Positions 17,887-26,523 of a stretch of 64,000 nt of DNA are shown here, in pieces (the first letter of the stretch is position 1; each line of letters opens with the position of its first letter). Position numbers and translations under genes: made by a program. Below the pieces are notes generated by a model. It was not told the origin of the DNA. It did no database searches and was given only the letters and a program-made list of their open reading frames with translations. This DNA comes from Candidatus Villigracilis propinquus (lineage in GTDB: Bacteria; Chloroflexota; Anaerolineae; Anaerolineales; Villigracilaceae), in contig JADKDM010000009.1 of NCBI GenBank assembly GCA_016714565.1, positions 62,001 to 126,000 on the forward strand, given 5' to 3'.

Positions 17887-18587
17887 TTAACGGACGACTT
17901 TCAAAAAATAACCAGTTGTAAACTTTTGCCACGATAAGCTTTCACTGCCAAATGTGGATAGATCGTACCAACATAATCCACGGGAGATCCATTTCATTGC
18001 CCAACGCAGGGTCTTGCGCAAAACGGATATTCCACCGAGCCCAGAAATTCCTAACTCTATCATCAATCCCAAAGACCCCGCATACCCACCCATCCGATAT
18101 ATCTCAACGGATTTGAATTCCCAAAAAAGTTTACGTAAACCGTCTTCGGTAAACCGCTGAAAGTCATAAGGGTCTGCATGAACAGGGTAGAAAAATGGTA
18201 CAGAAACAAAGCAACTCCATCGTTACGCAAGAGGCGATGAACTTCATCCACACCAGCCTGTGGGTCAGGCAGGTGTTCCAAAACTTCAGTGCAGAGAATA
18301 CAATCTATACTCTGATCTTCCAGGGGAGTTTGCGTGACATCTGCGAAAATATTGGGGTTGGTTCCCCAATCAAGATTTATATACCACCATGTCCGCGCCT
18401 GATTTTCTGGCGGCTGAAATGAACCACGTTTTTTCTCACGCTTGCCGCCAATATCCAGAACCGTACCGCGCATTTCATTCGAGAAAGCACTCAGGCATGC
18501 GTCAAGCCACAAGCGCCGATAGGTGACATAATCTTTCTTCCAGAAGCCGTCTTTTTTAGGGACCATCTTATTTCCAGCTGCATTCAT
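17887..18587 (-). pseudogene. SAM-dependent methyltransferase with one frameshift
   Basis: From ATG 18587 the frame gives MNAAGNKMVPKKDGFWKKDY, the SAM site GTVLDIGGK and CILCTEVLEHL, then goes wrong after GVALFL near 18203. The alternative frame to 17887 continues sensibly as VPFFYPVHADPYDFQRFTED and YRMGGYAGSLGLMIELG. Adding one base at about 18201-18206 (a TTT run) gives one protein of about 233 residues. Residues of both parts match Methyltransf_11 proteins seen in glycan clusters. It is flanked by glycosyltransferases with gaps of one or two bases. The break is probably a sequencing error or a recent mutation. Confidence 0.75.
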
Positions 18588-18588
18588 T

Positions 18589-19998
18589 TTATATTCTGCT
18601 CTTAATCATTTTCACCAAGCGCGAACCAGATTGTCCATCCAGTTCGCCACATTCGGATTCAGCATAAGCGAGGCGGGCATCACGCTCAAGCGTACGATCA
18701 CCAAGATATGCTTCCAGCCCTGCAAAGAGTTCTTTTTCGTTTTTTGCCACACGGGAGGCGGCCAGACGCAATGGCCTGCGGTTGTGCGTCTGGCTCTGCA
18801 GGAATCTCGTGGATACACTAAAACGCTGACCGAAGGTATAGGTGTCAAAACCCACATGAATTGTAGGAAGGTCGCAAATTGCAGCTTCAAGACCAATAGT
18901 GGAAAAGTAATTGGCCATTACGTCACAATAATGCAGGAGGTAATTCAATTCATCCGGTCCTTCATTAAAGGAAAGATCCATGCTCAATTCGGCGGATCGA
19001 TCTCCAGTTGCGTCAATCGATCCGGGATTAGATATATACGCACCTGCATCTCTAAACATATCCTCCAGTACTTTCCAGGCTGGAGAGCCTAGAAGTTTGA
19101 CATGCGGGTAGGGACGAATTACAAGGTTGAACGGCTCACGCCAAATTTTTTCCTTCTGCCTGACAAAGACGCGATAAATATCGAAGTAATGATGGATATT
19201 AACTCCGCCTGCAAACAAGATGGTTTTCTTTGAAGGGTCAAGATTTAGCGATTGTAAAAACTCAGATCGGTTCTTTGGAAGGTGTGATTTAAACCGGTCG
19301 TATTGTATGGGACCGGTAATCTCGATCTTACTGGCAGGAAACTGGTGCAAGCGGATTGCCTCATCTGCCATTTGTTTACTCCAAACAGCAAGGCATGCAG
19401 GATTGAAACCTCGATAACCCATATTTACAATGTTATCGTAATTTGTAATGGCGGCAAAAGCGGGAATCCCCATACGCTGAGCTTCAAGTGCAAAACTGCC
19501 TTCATTCCAAAAACCAAAATTCCCCATGCCCGGCGTTAGCACACAAGAAATTTCCTGTTCTATAAACATCTTATCGTGAGCATGAGTGACATAGAATTGT
19601 TTTTCAAGCCAGCCAAGAAAACGTCCCATACCTGGTATGTGGCGGATAAAGTTAACAAACGCCATTTGTCCCGACATCCCCAACAGGGTCGCTTCAAACA
19701 ATTTATTCTCAATGGTTTCGCGAAAACGCAGATCTGTTGTATCTGTAACAACTACAAAGCGACGTAACATCCTTAGTTGTTGCAAAAAAAAATGTTTCTG
19801 ATACAGCGCATCATATTGTTCCACCTGCAATTCAAAATATTTTCCAGGATCAAAATCAAAAGCTCGGAAGTAGGTCGGGCTGAGAAAATACAGCGGCTTG
19901 AACCCACCTTCCGTGAGACGCTCACGAAAGGACGGTTGATGGAAAGCTCGCGCCGCCATCTTGCCGTGCAGGGGAATTCCAATTTTTATTTCAGGCAT
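18589..19998 (-). CDS. GT-B-like protein, member 1 of a triplicated family (possible ulosonate transferase)
   Basis: 469 residues without membrane spans. The middle carries NYDN followed by IVNMG, equivalent to SWDN(I/L)xxKG in the two paralogues at 26524-27915 and 32775-34160. Next comes VWSKQMADEAIRLHQFPASK and EITGPIQYDRF, then ILFAGGVNIHHYF, NLVIRPYPH and a C-terminal YFSTIGLEAAICDLPTI. The last parts look like the donor half of GT-B enzymes related to CDP-glycerol transferases and UDP-GlcNAc 2-epimerases. I do not recognise a characterised member. It sits directly before the transketolase/NeuB unit, so CMP-ulosonate transfer is my inference. Confidence 0.65.
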   Translation of the reverse strand: MPEIKIGIPLHGKMAARAFHQPSFRERLTEGGFKPLYFLSPTYFRAFDFDPGKYFELQVEQYDALYQKHFFLQQLRMLRRFVVVTDTTDLRFRETIENKLFEATLLGMSGQMAFVNFIRHIPGMGRFLGWLEKQFYVTHAHDKMFIEQEISCVLTPGMGNFGFWNEGSFALEAQRMGIPAFAAITNYDNIVNMGYRGFNPACLAVWSKQMADEAIRLHQFPASKIEITGPIQYDRFKSHLPKNRSEFLQSLNLDPSKKTILFAGGVNIHHYFDIYRVFVRQKEKIWREPFNLVIRPYPHVKLLGSPAWKVLEDMFRDAGAYISNPGSIDATGDRSAELSMDLSFNEGPDELNYLLHYCDVMANYFSTIGLEAAICDLPTIHVGFDTYTFGQRFSVSTRFLQSQTHNRRPLRLAASRVAKNEKELFAGLEAYLGDRTLERDARLAYAESECGELDGQSGSRLVKMIKSRI

Positions 19999-20001
19999 TG
20001 A

Positions 20002-21979
20002 TCATCCACAATACTTCATCACACGCTTGGATAATGACAAGCCGTCCAATTCGTGATAGGCCAACGCCTGTTGCGGTGTACCGCAGGCGGGATAGCCTTC
20101 CACCGCGAACTTGACCATCTGTTTGCCGTTCAATAATCCGTTCTCGGCACAGGCTGTGAGGATGTTGTCCATCAGGCCGCCAGCGGGATGATGATCTTCG
20201 AGCATGAAGATGGTAGAGTAAGGCTTGAGTGTTTCAGCAAGCCATTTCACATCCACGCGGTTGAGCCAGGGCATGTTGATGATGCTCAAGCCGAATCCGC
20301 GCTCGGCAAGCAGTTCACTGGCGAGCAGCGCTTCGTGCAGCATGACAGGCCCATACGCAAACATGACCGCGTCTTTCCCCGCTGTCAGCTGGGTGCCCTG
20401 CCCGAGCTTAAACGCGTATCCAGCCGGGAGCGCGATGCGACGCGGACTTGGGCCAATAATGATTCGCAGCGCAGAATTTTCATCCGTTTGATTGACGCAG
20501 TATTCCACGGCCATGCGGGTTTCTTCCGCGTTGCACGGTTGAATGACGAGGCAGTTCGGCAGCGCGGAGAAGAGCGAAATATCGCGCAGACTTTGGTGAG
20601 ACTTGCCCGGACCAGCAGGAATCAAACCTGCATAATGCAGCGCATAGATGATCTTAGATTTTTCACTCGCAGCATTATAGATCTGCTCATTCGCGCGCGA
20701 AGCGAGGAAACTCGCAAACGAATTGACGACGGGCAGAAGTCCCTGACGAGCAAGACCTGCCGCCATCGAAACCATGTCCTGCTCGGCGATGCCGTTTTCG
20801 ATGAAGCGGTCTGGATACGTATTTTCAAAATCACGGACTTTGCAATCGGAGGCAAGATCGGCATCCAACACGACAATATCTTTGCGCGTGGCAGCGAGTT
20901 CCACCAATGCCTGACCATACGCACGCGAGACATATTCATCCGTTGGTTTGACCGCGAGACGTTCCAATGCCGCCTGACTGAGAGGTTCCCCTTCGAGCAC
21001 AGTTGGCGCTGCGGCTTTCGCCTCAGGCTCAACAGATTTCAATTGAAGCGGATTAAGCGAAACAGATTTCAGCTCAGCATTAATGCGTGCGATCAGTTCG
21101 TTGTAACCCAAATCAAATGCGGCATCATCGGGTGCGCCCGAATGCCAGGGATACAATCCCTTGCCGATCTCAAGCGCAGCGGGGTGTTCCATGAACGAAA
21201 TACCGCGTCCTTTGATCGTATCCGCAATAATGATCTGCGGCTTACCTTTGACTTGCTTCGCTTCGGCAAGCGCCTTTTCCAACTGGCGGAAATCATGTCC
21301 GTCAATGCGGATTACATGCCAGCCAAAGGCGTTGAATTTTTCATCGAGATTTCCGATGTCAATAATTTCCGCAACAGGTTTATCAGACTGCACTTTGTTG
21401 TTATCCACGATCACCGTGAGATTATCCGTCTTGTGATGCGCGGTCACTTGCAGCGCTTCGTAATTTTGGCCTTCCTGCAATTCGCCGTCGCCCGTCATCA
21501 CGAACACATGGCCCTGATTGCCGTTATGCTTCTTCGCCCACGCCATGCCGCGTCCCTTCGAGATGCCCATGCCAAGTGAACCCGAATTTGCTTCCATGCC
21601 GCGATTGCTGATATCGGGATGTCCATTCAAACCGCCGAGGCGACGCAGCGCAAGCAGCTTCTCTTCAGGAATTTCACCGAGCGAATGCAGTACCGCATAC
21701 AGGCCGGGCACATCATGTCCCTTCGACGAAAAATAAATATCGCGGTCGGGGCTGTCGAAACCAACCTTGAGCGTATTCATTTCTTCATAATACATCCAAA
21801 CCACAATATCCATCGCGCTGAAGCTCGAGCCGAGATGCCCCCGAACCAGCACGCTTCACTTCCACCAGCGTGTTCGCGCGGCACATATCCGCGATCAATT
21901 TCAACTTTTCATATTTATCAATCGAAGCATTACGCACGCGATTGAATTCTTCAACGGGGATCAATTTCAGTTCAACCAT
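20002..21979 (-). CDS. Transketolase-like TPP enzyme (one apparent frameshift)
   Basis: About 658 residues when read through. ATG 21979 has a strong AGAGGA site and gives MVELKLIPVEEFNRVRN to RAGSG. The rest, from about 21840, reads HLGSSFSAMDIVVWMYYEEM onward. Removing one C of the CCCCC at 21838-21842 joins them. The TPP domain has GDGELQEGQNYEAL and later VDNNK. The pyrimidine domain starts near residue 350 (VSRAYGQALVELAATRKD), with the catalytic ENGIAEQDM. It moves a two-carbon ketol unit between sugars. The neighbours (CMP-sugar synthetase, aldehyde dehydrogenase, NeuB type) suggest it supplies a precursor for an ulosonic acid rather than serving central metabolism. Confidence 0.82.
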
Positions 21980-22033
21980 TTTTTCCTCTTTGTAGACACT
22001 GCGCTTCTTTCTACGCCTGCGCCTGATTCTTCT

Positions 22034-22783
22034 TTATGAAACTTTCTCTACCTTTGGCAGTTCCGTCTCTCCCCTCGCAACCAGACGTTCCGCCAGTTCC
22101 CAATCGTAGGGATGATTCACATCAAAACCTTCGTAACCTTCCGAGATGAAAGGCATAACCACTTCACCTGCAATCGTTCTTCCATTAAATACCACCCGCG
22201 ACCATGCTATTTCAAGGCTGGCGTTCTGCGAATAGACTTCGGGCAATCCCTGATACGGTGTGCTGTGCCAAGGCTGTTCTTTTGGGCCAAAAGGAAGCAG
22301 CGGCATCATACGCCTGCCACGAATTACCCACATCTTGCCAGGGTGATCTTTTACTTTCTCCACAGCGCGGAGAGAGTCCACACCTTCTTCATCTTGGAAT
22401 TCCTTCCACGCCCGTTGAATGGTCGTCGGCAAACGGAAGGGACTGGTCGGGCGTAAAATGCTGAAGCAATCGTATTCACGTCCCATCTCCTTGAGCTTGC
22501 GTAACGTGAAATCCAGCCATTCAATGTCCAATGAAAGATCGCCTGAAATTTCCGCCGGACGAAGAAAAGGAACCTCCGCGCCATATTGATGGGAAATCTC
22601 GGCATATTCTTCCGAATCTGTCGAAACGAGAATATCCGCAAAGACTCCGCTCTGCTTCGCGGCACAGATCGTGTACGCAATCAAAGGATGCCCCGCTAGT
22701 GGACGGATATTCTTGCCCTGCACTCGTTTTGAACCAGCACGCGCCGGAATCAAGGCAATGATCGAAGGGTTGGTTTTACTCAT
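22034..22783 (-). CDS. CMP-ulosonate (acylneuraminate-type) cytidylyltransferase
   Basis: 249 residues. It starts MSKTNPSIIALIPARAGSKR with the CTP-binding signature ARAGSKRVQGKNIRPLAGHPL, then VSTDSEEYAEI and LRPTSPFRLP. These match NeuA/KdsB-like enzymes that activate 3-deoxy-ulosonic acids as CMP derivatives. The start overlaps the aldehyde dehydrogenase stop (ATGA, 22780-22783). Its companion genes are a NeuB-type synthase, an aldehyde dehydrogenase and a transketolase, so it probably activates that pathway's product. It is clearly different from the second NeuA-like gene at 28880-29563. Confidence 0.85.
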   Translation of the reverse strand: MSKTNPSIIALIPARAGSKRVQGKNIRPLAGHPLIAYTICAAKQSGVFADILVSTDSEEYAEISHQYGAEVPFLRPAEISGDLSLDIEWLDFTLRKLKEMGREYDCFSILRPTSPFRLPTTIQRAWKEFQDEEGVDSLRAVEKVKDHPGKMWVIRGRRMMPLLPFGPKEQPWHSTPYQGLPEVYSQNASLEIAWSRVVFNGRTIAGEVVMPFISEGYEGFDVNHPYDWELAERLVARGETELPKVEKVS

Positions 22784-24240
22784 ACCTGCGCTGGGTCTAT
22801 GTTGATATAGACGTCCTTCAATTCAGAATAAATATTGAGCGCTTCGGTGCCCGGTTCACGCGAACCGTTGCCCGAAAGTTTACGCCCGCCAAATGGCATG
22901 TGCGGCTCGGAGCCGTGAGTCCCAGCATTGACGACCGCCACGCCTGTTTGCACCTTGTCATAGAATCGTGTTGCACGATGGATACTCTTGGTGTGGATGC
23001 TGGCGGTCAATCCATACGGAGTATCGTTTGCCATCACCAGCGCGTGCTCAAAATCCTTTGCGTGGAATAAAAGCGCAACAGGCCCAAACAACTCGCACTC
23101 TGAAATCTCATCGTGCGGCTGGACGTTCTCGATCAAGGTCGGTGCCATGAAATAACCGCCGCGATGTTCGTCATCGGTCATGCGCTCGCCGCCGCACAGG
23201 ATCGTAGCGCCGTTCTTTTTTGCCTTTTGCACGGCATCCACCATATTGATCAATTGGCCTTCATTGATGACTGCGCCAAAATCACAATCATCTGTGATGC
23301 CAACCTTCAGCTTCCTTGTTTTCTCCACGAGCATATCGCGGAACTTTTCATAGATTGACTCAAATACAATGATGCGGCTTGTGGATGCACATCGCTGTCC
23401 TGCATTGCTGAACGCGGAGAGCAGCACCCACTTGGCAGCATTCTCCAGATCGGCATCATCACACACCACAAGCGGATTCTTCCCGCCCAGTTCCAGCGAG
23501 ATGCGCGCGAAGCGCTCCCCTGCCGAACGCTGAATGATGCGTCCCACTTCTGTCGAACCTGTAAAGCTGATCACTCCCACATCGGGGTGTTCCACCAACG
23601 GCGCACCCGCTTCTTCACCAAATCCTTGCAGGATGCTCAACACGCCATCGGGTAGACCAGCATCCTTTGCAATTTGTCCGAAGATCCATGCAGTAGCTGG
23701 TGTATCTTCAGCGGCTTTCAAGATGGCGGCATTACCACAGACTAGCGCCGGAAAAACTTTCCACGCCACATTCGCGATTGGGGTATTCGCGGCGATGATC
23801 AACCCCGCCACGCCGATCGGCTGGCGAATGGTCATGGCATATTTATTTGCCGTGCCGCTTGTAGTAGTGCGACCATACAAACGCTGACCTTCGCTGGCAT
23901 AGAACAATCCGCATTGGATGGCTCCGCCGGTTTCACCCAACGCCTCTTTCTGGGACTTTCCAGTTTCAGAGGCGACAATGGCAGCGATCTCACTCTGACG
24001 GTTTTGCATCCCCACCACGATCTTGTGCAGGATCATGCCGCGCTGTACGGCGGGCGTATCTGCCCAGGCAGTTTGCGCACGTTTCGCAACTTCAATAGCC
24101 TGCAAGACATCCGCGCGACGTGAACGCGCCACCTTGCAGAGGACTTGTCCGTTGGCAGGGTTGAGTTTATCGAACCACTCATTCGCTTGAGTAGGTTGTT
24201 CCTGTGTGCCGATCCAATTTGGAATTTGGTTGGGAAGCAT
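22780..24240 (-). CDS. NAD(P)-dependent aldehyde dehydrogenase
   Basis: 486 residues, full length for the family. The motifs are FTGSTEVGR (cofactor loop), ELGGKNPLVVCDDADL with the catalytic Glu, and FSNAGQRCASTSR with the catalytic Cys. The C-terminal GSREPGTEALNIYSE oligomerisation segment is also present. It oxidises an aldehyde to a carboxylate, or reduces an activated acid. It is coupled to the downstream cytidylyltransferase by ATGA overlap and lies 55 bases after the NeuB-type gene, with a perfect hairpin between. In this operon it could make a uronic-acid end or process the aldehyde precursor of an ulosonate; that role is inferred. Confidence 0.88.
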   Translation of the reverse strand: MLPNQIPNWIGTQEQPTQANEWFDKLNPANGQVLCKVARSRRADVLQAIEVAKRAQTAWADTPAVQRGMILHKIVVGMQNRQSEIAAIVASETGKSQKEALGETGGAIQCGLFYASEGQRLYGRTTTSGTANKYAMTIRQPIGVAGLIIAANTPIANVAWKVFPALVCGNAAILKAAEDTPATAWIFGQIAKDAGLPDGVLSILQGFGEEAGAPLVEHPDVGVISFTGSTEVGRIIQRSAGERFARISLELGGKNPLVVCDDADLENAAKWVLLSAFSNAGQRCASTSRIIVFESIYEKFRDMLVEKTRKLKVGITDDCDFGAVINEGQLINMVDAVQKAKKNGATILCGGERMTDDEHRGGYFMAPTLIENVQPHDEISECELFGPVALLFHAKDFEHALVMANDTPYGLTASIHTKSIHRATRFYDKVQTGVAVVNAGTHGSEPHMPFGGRKLSGNGSREPGTEALNIYSELKDVYINIDPAQV

Positions 24241-24259
24241 GTGTACCTTTGAGCCATAA

Positions 24260-24286
24260 GCAGGTCACGCTCGAAGCGTGACCTGC
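24260..24286. repeat. Perfect hairpin between NeuB-type and aldehyde dehydrogenase genes
   Basis: Arms GCAGGTCACGC (24260-24270) and GCGTGACCTGC (24276-24286) flank TCGAA. No T-run follows on the minus strand, so it is not a standard terminator. It may stabilise the upstream message, act as a weak attenuator, or be a dispersed palindromic repeat. Confidence 0.75.
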
Positions 24287-24295
24287 AAAGTCTTT

Positions 24296-25345
24296 CTATT
24301 TCAAATTCTCGAAAGCAAAATTATCGTCCTCAAGCAAATCTTTCGTGAGGACTTTGCCAATGACATTATCCAGTTCATACGGCGGAATGCCGTCGCTGGG
24401 CGATTTCACAGCGATGTCTTCTGCCGTTAGTGTATGACCAGCTTTCAGGTCGTGCGAAGCGACGAGTTTCTTTCCCATCTTGGTGATGGGATTGACTTCG
24501 CTGGGATATATCTTCTTTTCACCATCACCCATCGCCACTTTCACACGGCGCAGGTCGCGGACAAGTTTACGCATCCCGATCGGTTCGAGAGAGAAGGCGT
24601 GGTCGGTACCCTTCCAGGTATGGTTGAGGGTGAAGTGCTGTTCCACCATGCGCGAGCCAAGTACATACGCTGCCAATGCCATCGCAATTCCATTCTCGTG
24701 GTCAGAGAGACCGACGATCACATCCGGGAATTTCTCGCGATAGGTTGTAATGACGCGTAGATTCAAGTCCTCTGGTTCGGCGGGATAGGATGCCGTGCAT
24801 TGCAGGATGCACAACTGCGAGTTGATGGGCATGATCACATCATACGCGCGCTGGACATCCTCCATTGTGCCGCCGCCGGTGCTGATGATCATCGGCTTGC
24901 CGATCTTTGCAATGTGCTTGAGAAGCGGGGTGTTCTTCAGATCGCCGGAGGCAACCTTGTATAAAGGCATATCGAGTTCGGCGAGGAAGTCGGCGCTTTT
25001 TATGTCAAAGGCGGTGGAGAACATGGTCAGGCCAAGTTCCTGCGCGTATTTTTTCAATGCAACATATTCGGTCTTTCCAAATTCCAGCGCTTCGCGGTGT
25101 TCGCCGTAGGTTGCGCCAAAACTATTTTCGTTCTCATAAGGCTTGTTATATGCAGCGCGCGTCAATAGAGATTTGTTATCCCGCTTTTGTAATTTGACCG
25201 CATTCACACCGCAATCCTTGGCGGCTTTGAACATTTCCTTCGCCTTTTGTAGATCGCCCTGATGGTTATTACCGATCTCGGCGATGACATAGCAGTCGCT
25301 GTCGTCTGAAACTTCCACCCCATCGATCTTTAATTCTCGTGCCAT
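24296..25345 (-). CDS. NeuB-type ulosonate synthase with SAF domain (distinct subfamily)
   Basis: 349 residues. The NeuB barrel starts YVIAEIGNNHQGDLQKAKEM and has VNAVKLQKRDN, FSTAFDIKSADFL, YKVASGDLKN and IISTGGG. Then come ILQCTASYPAEPEDLNL, VGLSDHENG and VEQHFTLNHTWKGTDHAFSL. A C-terminal SAF (antifreeze-like) domain begins near 285 (KKLVASHDLKAGHTLTAEDI). NeuB enzymes condense phosphoenolpyruvate with an N-acyl hexosamine or other aldose. The segment KRDNKSLLTRAAYNKPYENE is unlike the second NeuB copy and marks another subfamily. GGAGG six bases before the ATG is a strong ribosome site. It is first in its transcription unit. Confidence 0.88.
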   Translation of the reverse strand: MARELKIDGVEVSDDSDCYVIAEIGNNHQGDLQKAKEMFKAAKDCGVNAVKLQKRDNKSLLTRAAYNKPYENENSFGATYGEHREALEFGKTEYVALKKYAQELGLTMFSTAFDIKSADFLAELDMPLYKVASGDLKNTPLLKHIAKIGKPMIISTGGGTMEDVQRAYDVIMPINSQLCILQCTASYPAEPEDLNLRVITTYREKFPDVIVGLSDHENGIAMALAAYVLGSRMVEQHFTLNHTWKGTDHAFSLEPIGMRKLVRDLRRVKVAMGDGEKKIYPSEVNPITKMGKKLVASHDLKAGHTLTAEDIAVKSPSDGIPPYELDNVIGKVLTKDLLEDDNFAFENLK

Positions 25346-25416
25346 AGTACCTCCATTGAATAGGCGCCCGGACGAACAAGGCTCAAAAATAATGACAAAC
25401 TTTTATTCTTCCCGTT
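25346..25416 (-). promoter_or_regulatory. Probable promoter and leader of the NeuB/ALDH/NeuA/transketolase unit
   Basis: This spacer precedes NeuB and follows a weak terminator hairpin, so a promoter is expected. On the minus strand TTGCGT and TAAAAG with 17 bases between could be -35 and -10 boxes (about 25398-25426). A GGAGG site lies just before the ATG. The box calls are weak. Confidence 0.3.
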
Positions 25417-25417
25417 A

Positions 25418-25438
25418 CAAAAACGCAAGTATACCTGC
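25418..25438 (-). terminator. Weak rho-independent terminator after the 25449 gene
   Basis: On the minus strand GCAGG and CTTGC flank TATA, giving a five-pair stem with one G-U, followed by a T-run (GTTTTTG). It would separate the 25449-34160 genes from the NeuB/ALDH unit. The stem is short, so termination may be partial. Confidence 0.4.
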
Positions 25439-25448
25439 CAAACACATA

Positions 25449-26522
25449 TTACTGCAAAGCCGCATCTAACGCGGCAAATGCCTCTAACTTGAGCCCTGTA
25501 TTGGGGTTACCCACCGGGAACGGTTCCATGCACTGGGAAAGCGCCTGCTTGAACGAAGCCGTGGAAGTCAAATCCACCTCAATACAGAAGGGTTTTACCA
25601 TATCTGGCAGACGTTTTTTGAGTTGGTATGGAAGCAACACATAACAACCAGCAACAATAGCCTCAAGGATCTTGGTCTTAAATCCATAACCATAAGGAGA
25701 TAAGATCGCCACTGCCTTTGCACGGGACAAAAGCGGGTAGGGGGACTTTAAGAATCCCGTTGTTGTAATCCGTTCCGTCAAATGAATGTCACTACCCACA
25801 TCGCTGGTATCGCTGGTTGCCATAAATCTCCAGTTCGGGCAGCCGTCCTTCAGCCCGCCGACCAGTTTATTGAAATTGTATAACGAGTCCGCCAAAAAGG
25901 AACCCGCACCAACATTCACGCCCATGAAAGATACACAAATATCTTCCTTCGCGCCAACATGAGAGTGAATTTCCTCTTCATATTTAGCGGGCAGAAAATA
26001 CGGTAGATTCCTAGCTTTGGATCCCACAATATAATTCCAGTAGTACCTTGTCTCCCAATCTGTGATCGAAAACAAAATATTGGAGGCATTCCCGCATTTA
26101 TAGTCCAACTTCAAGCGATAATGACTACCCTTCAACAAGCGCAGGTTGCTGAGAAACGAGGAGAACACGCCCGCCCCATTCCGCCATTGATACGTGGAGT
26201 TTGAAAGGAATGTATGCAGTTGATGATACAGTTCCGCATTAATAGACCGGCAAATCACTTTTGTCTTTGGGCTGGTCTGACGAATGAATTCGATCGAAAG
26301 CGGGTAAACCGGTATTTCAACAAAGACTACAGCATAACGCTCCAAGGGGACAGAACGTAATCGTTCCAAAAGAGTTTCATCTGACCGTTCAACGACCAGT
26401 TGATCCACGTCCAACGCGCGATCTGCAAAATACTCGATCCGTCCCAGAATATCCTTCGTACTACCCAGATAGCGCAGGTGCGGAATCGTAAAACTCTCAG
26501 GTACGATGTGAAGGATCTTCAT
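25449..26522 (-). CDS. Divergent GT-B glycosyltransferase-like protein
   Basis: 357 residues starting MKILHIVPESFTIPHLRYLG. The C-terminal part LLSRAKAVAILSPYGYGFKT with KILEAIVAGCYVLLPYQ matches the donor-site helix of GT4 enzymes, with a glutamate in the expected place (ILEAIVAG). The N-terminal half is divergent, and VEIPVYPLSIEFIRQ contains no known signature. It lies one base after the GT-B-like family member at 26524-27915 and ends the transcription unit. It probably adds one sugar of the repeat unit. Donor unknown. Confidence 0.65.
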   Translation of the reverse strand: MKILHIVPESFTIPHLRYLGSTKDILGRIEYFADRALDVDQLVVERSDETLLERLRSVPLERYAVVFVEIPVYPLSIEFIRQTSPKTKVICRSINAELYHQLHTFLSNSTYQWRNGAGVFSSFLSNLRLLKGSHYRLKLDYKCGNASNILFSITDWETRYYWNYIVGSKARNLPYFLPAKYEEEIHSHVGAKEDICVSFMGVNVGAGSFLADSLYNFNKLVGGLKDGCPNWRFMATSDTSDVGSDIHLTERITTTGFLKSPYPLLSRAKAVAILSPYGYGFKTKILEAIVAGCYVLLPYQLKKRLPDMVKPFCIEVDLTSTASFKQALSQCMEPFPVGNPNTGLKLEAFAALDAALQ

Positions 26523-26523
26523 C

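Noticed and set aside
20188..21579. Long open frame of about 460 codons on the plus strand, opposite the transketolase
   Set aside because: Its protein has no family features, and the minus strand codes for clear TPP-enzyme motifs. It is a shadow.
4898..21979. Phase variation by slipped homopolymers as the cause of the frameshifts
   Set aside because: The runs are only 2-5 bases long, and several breaks are not at the longest runs in the genes. A sequence error or recent mutation explains them better, though raw reads would settle it.
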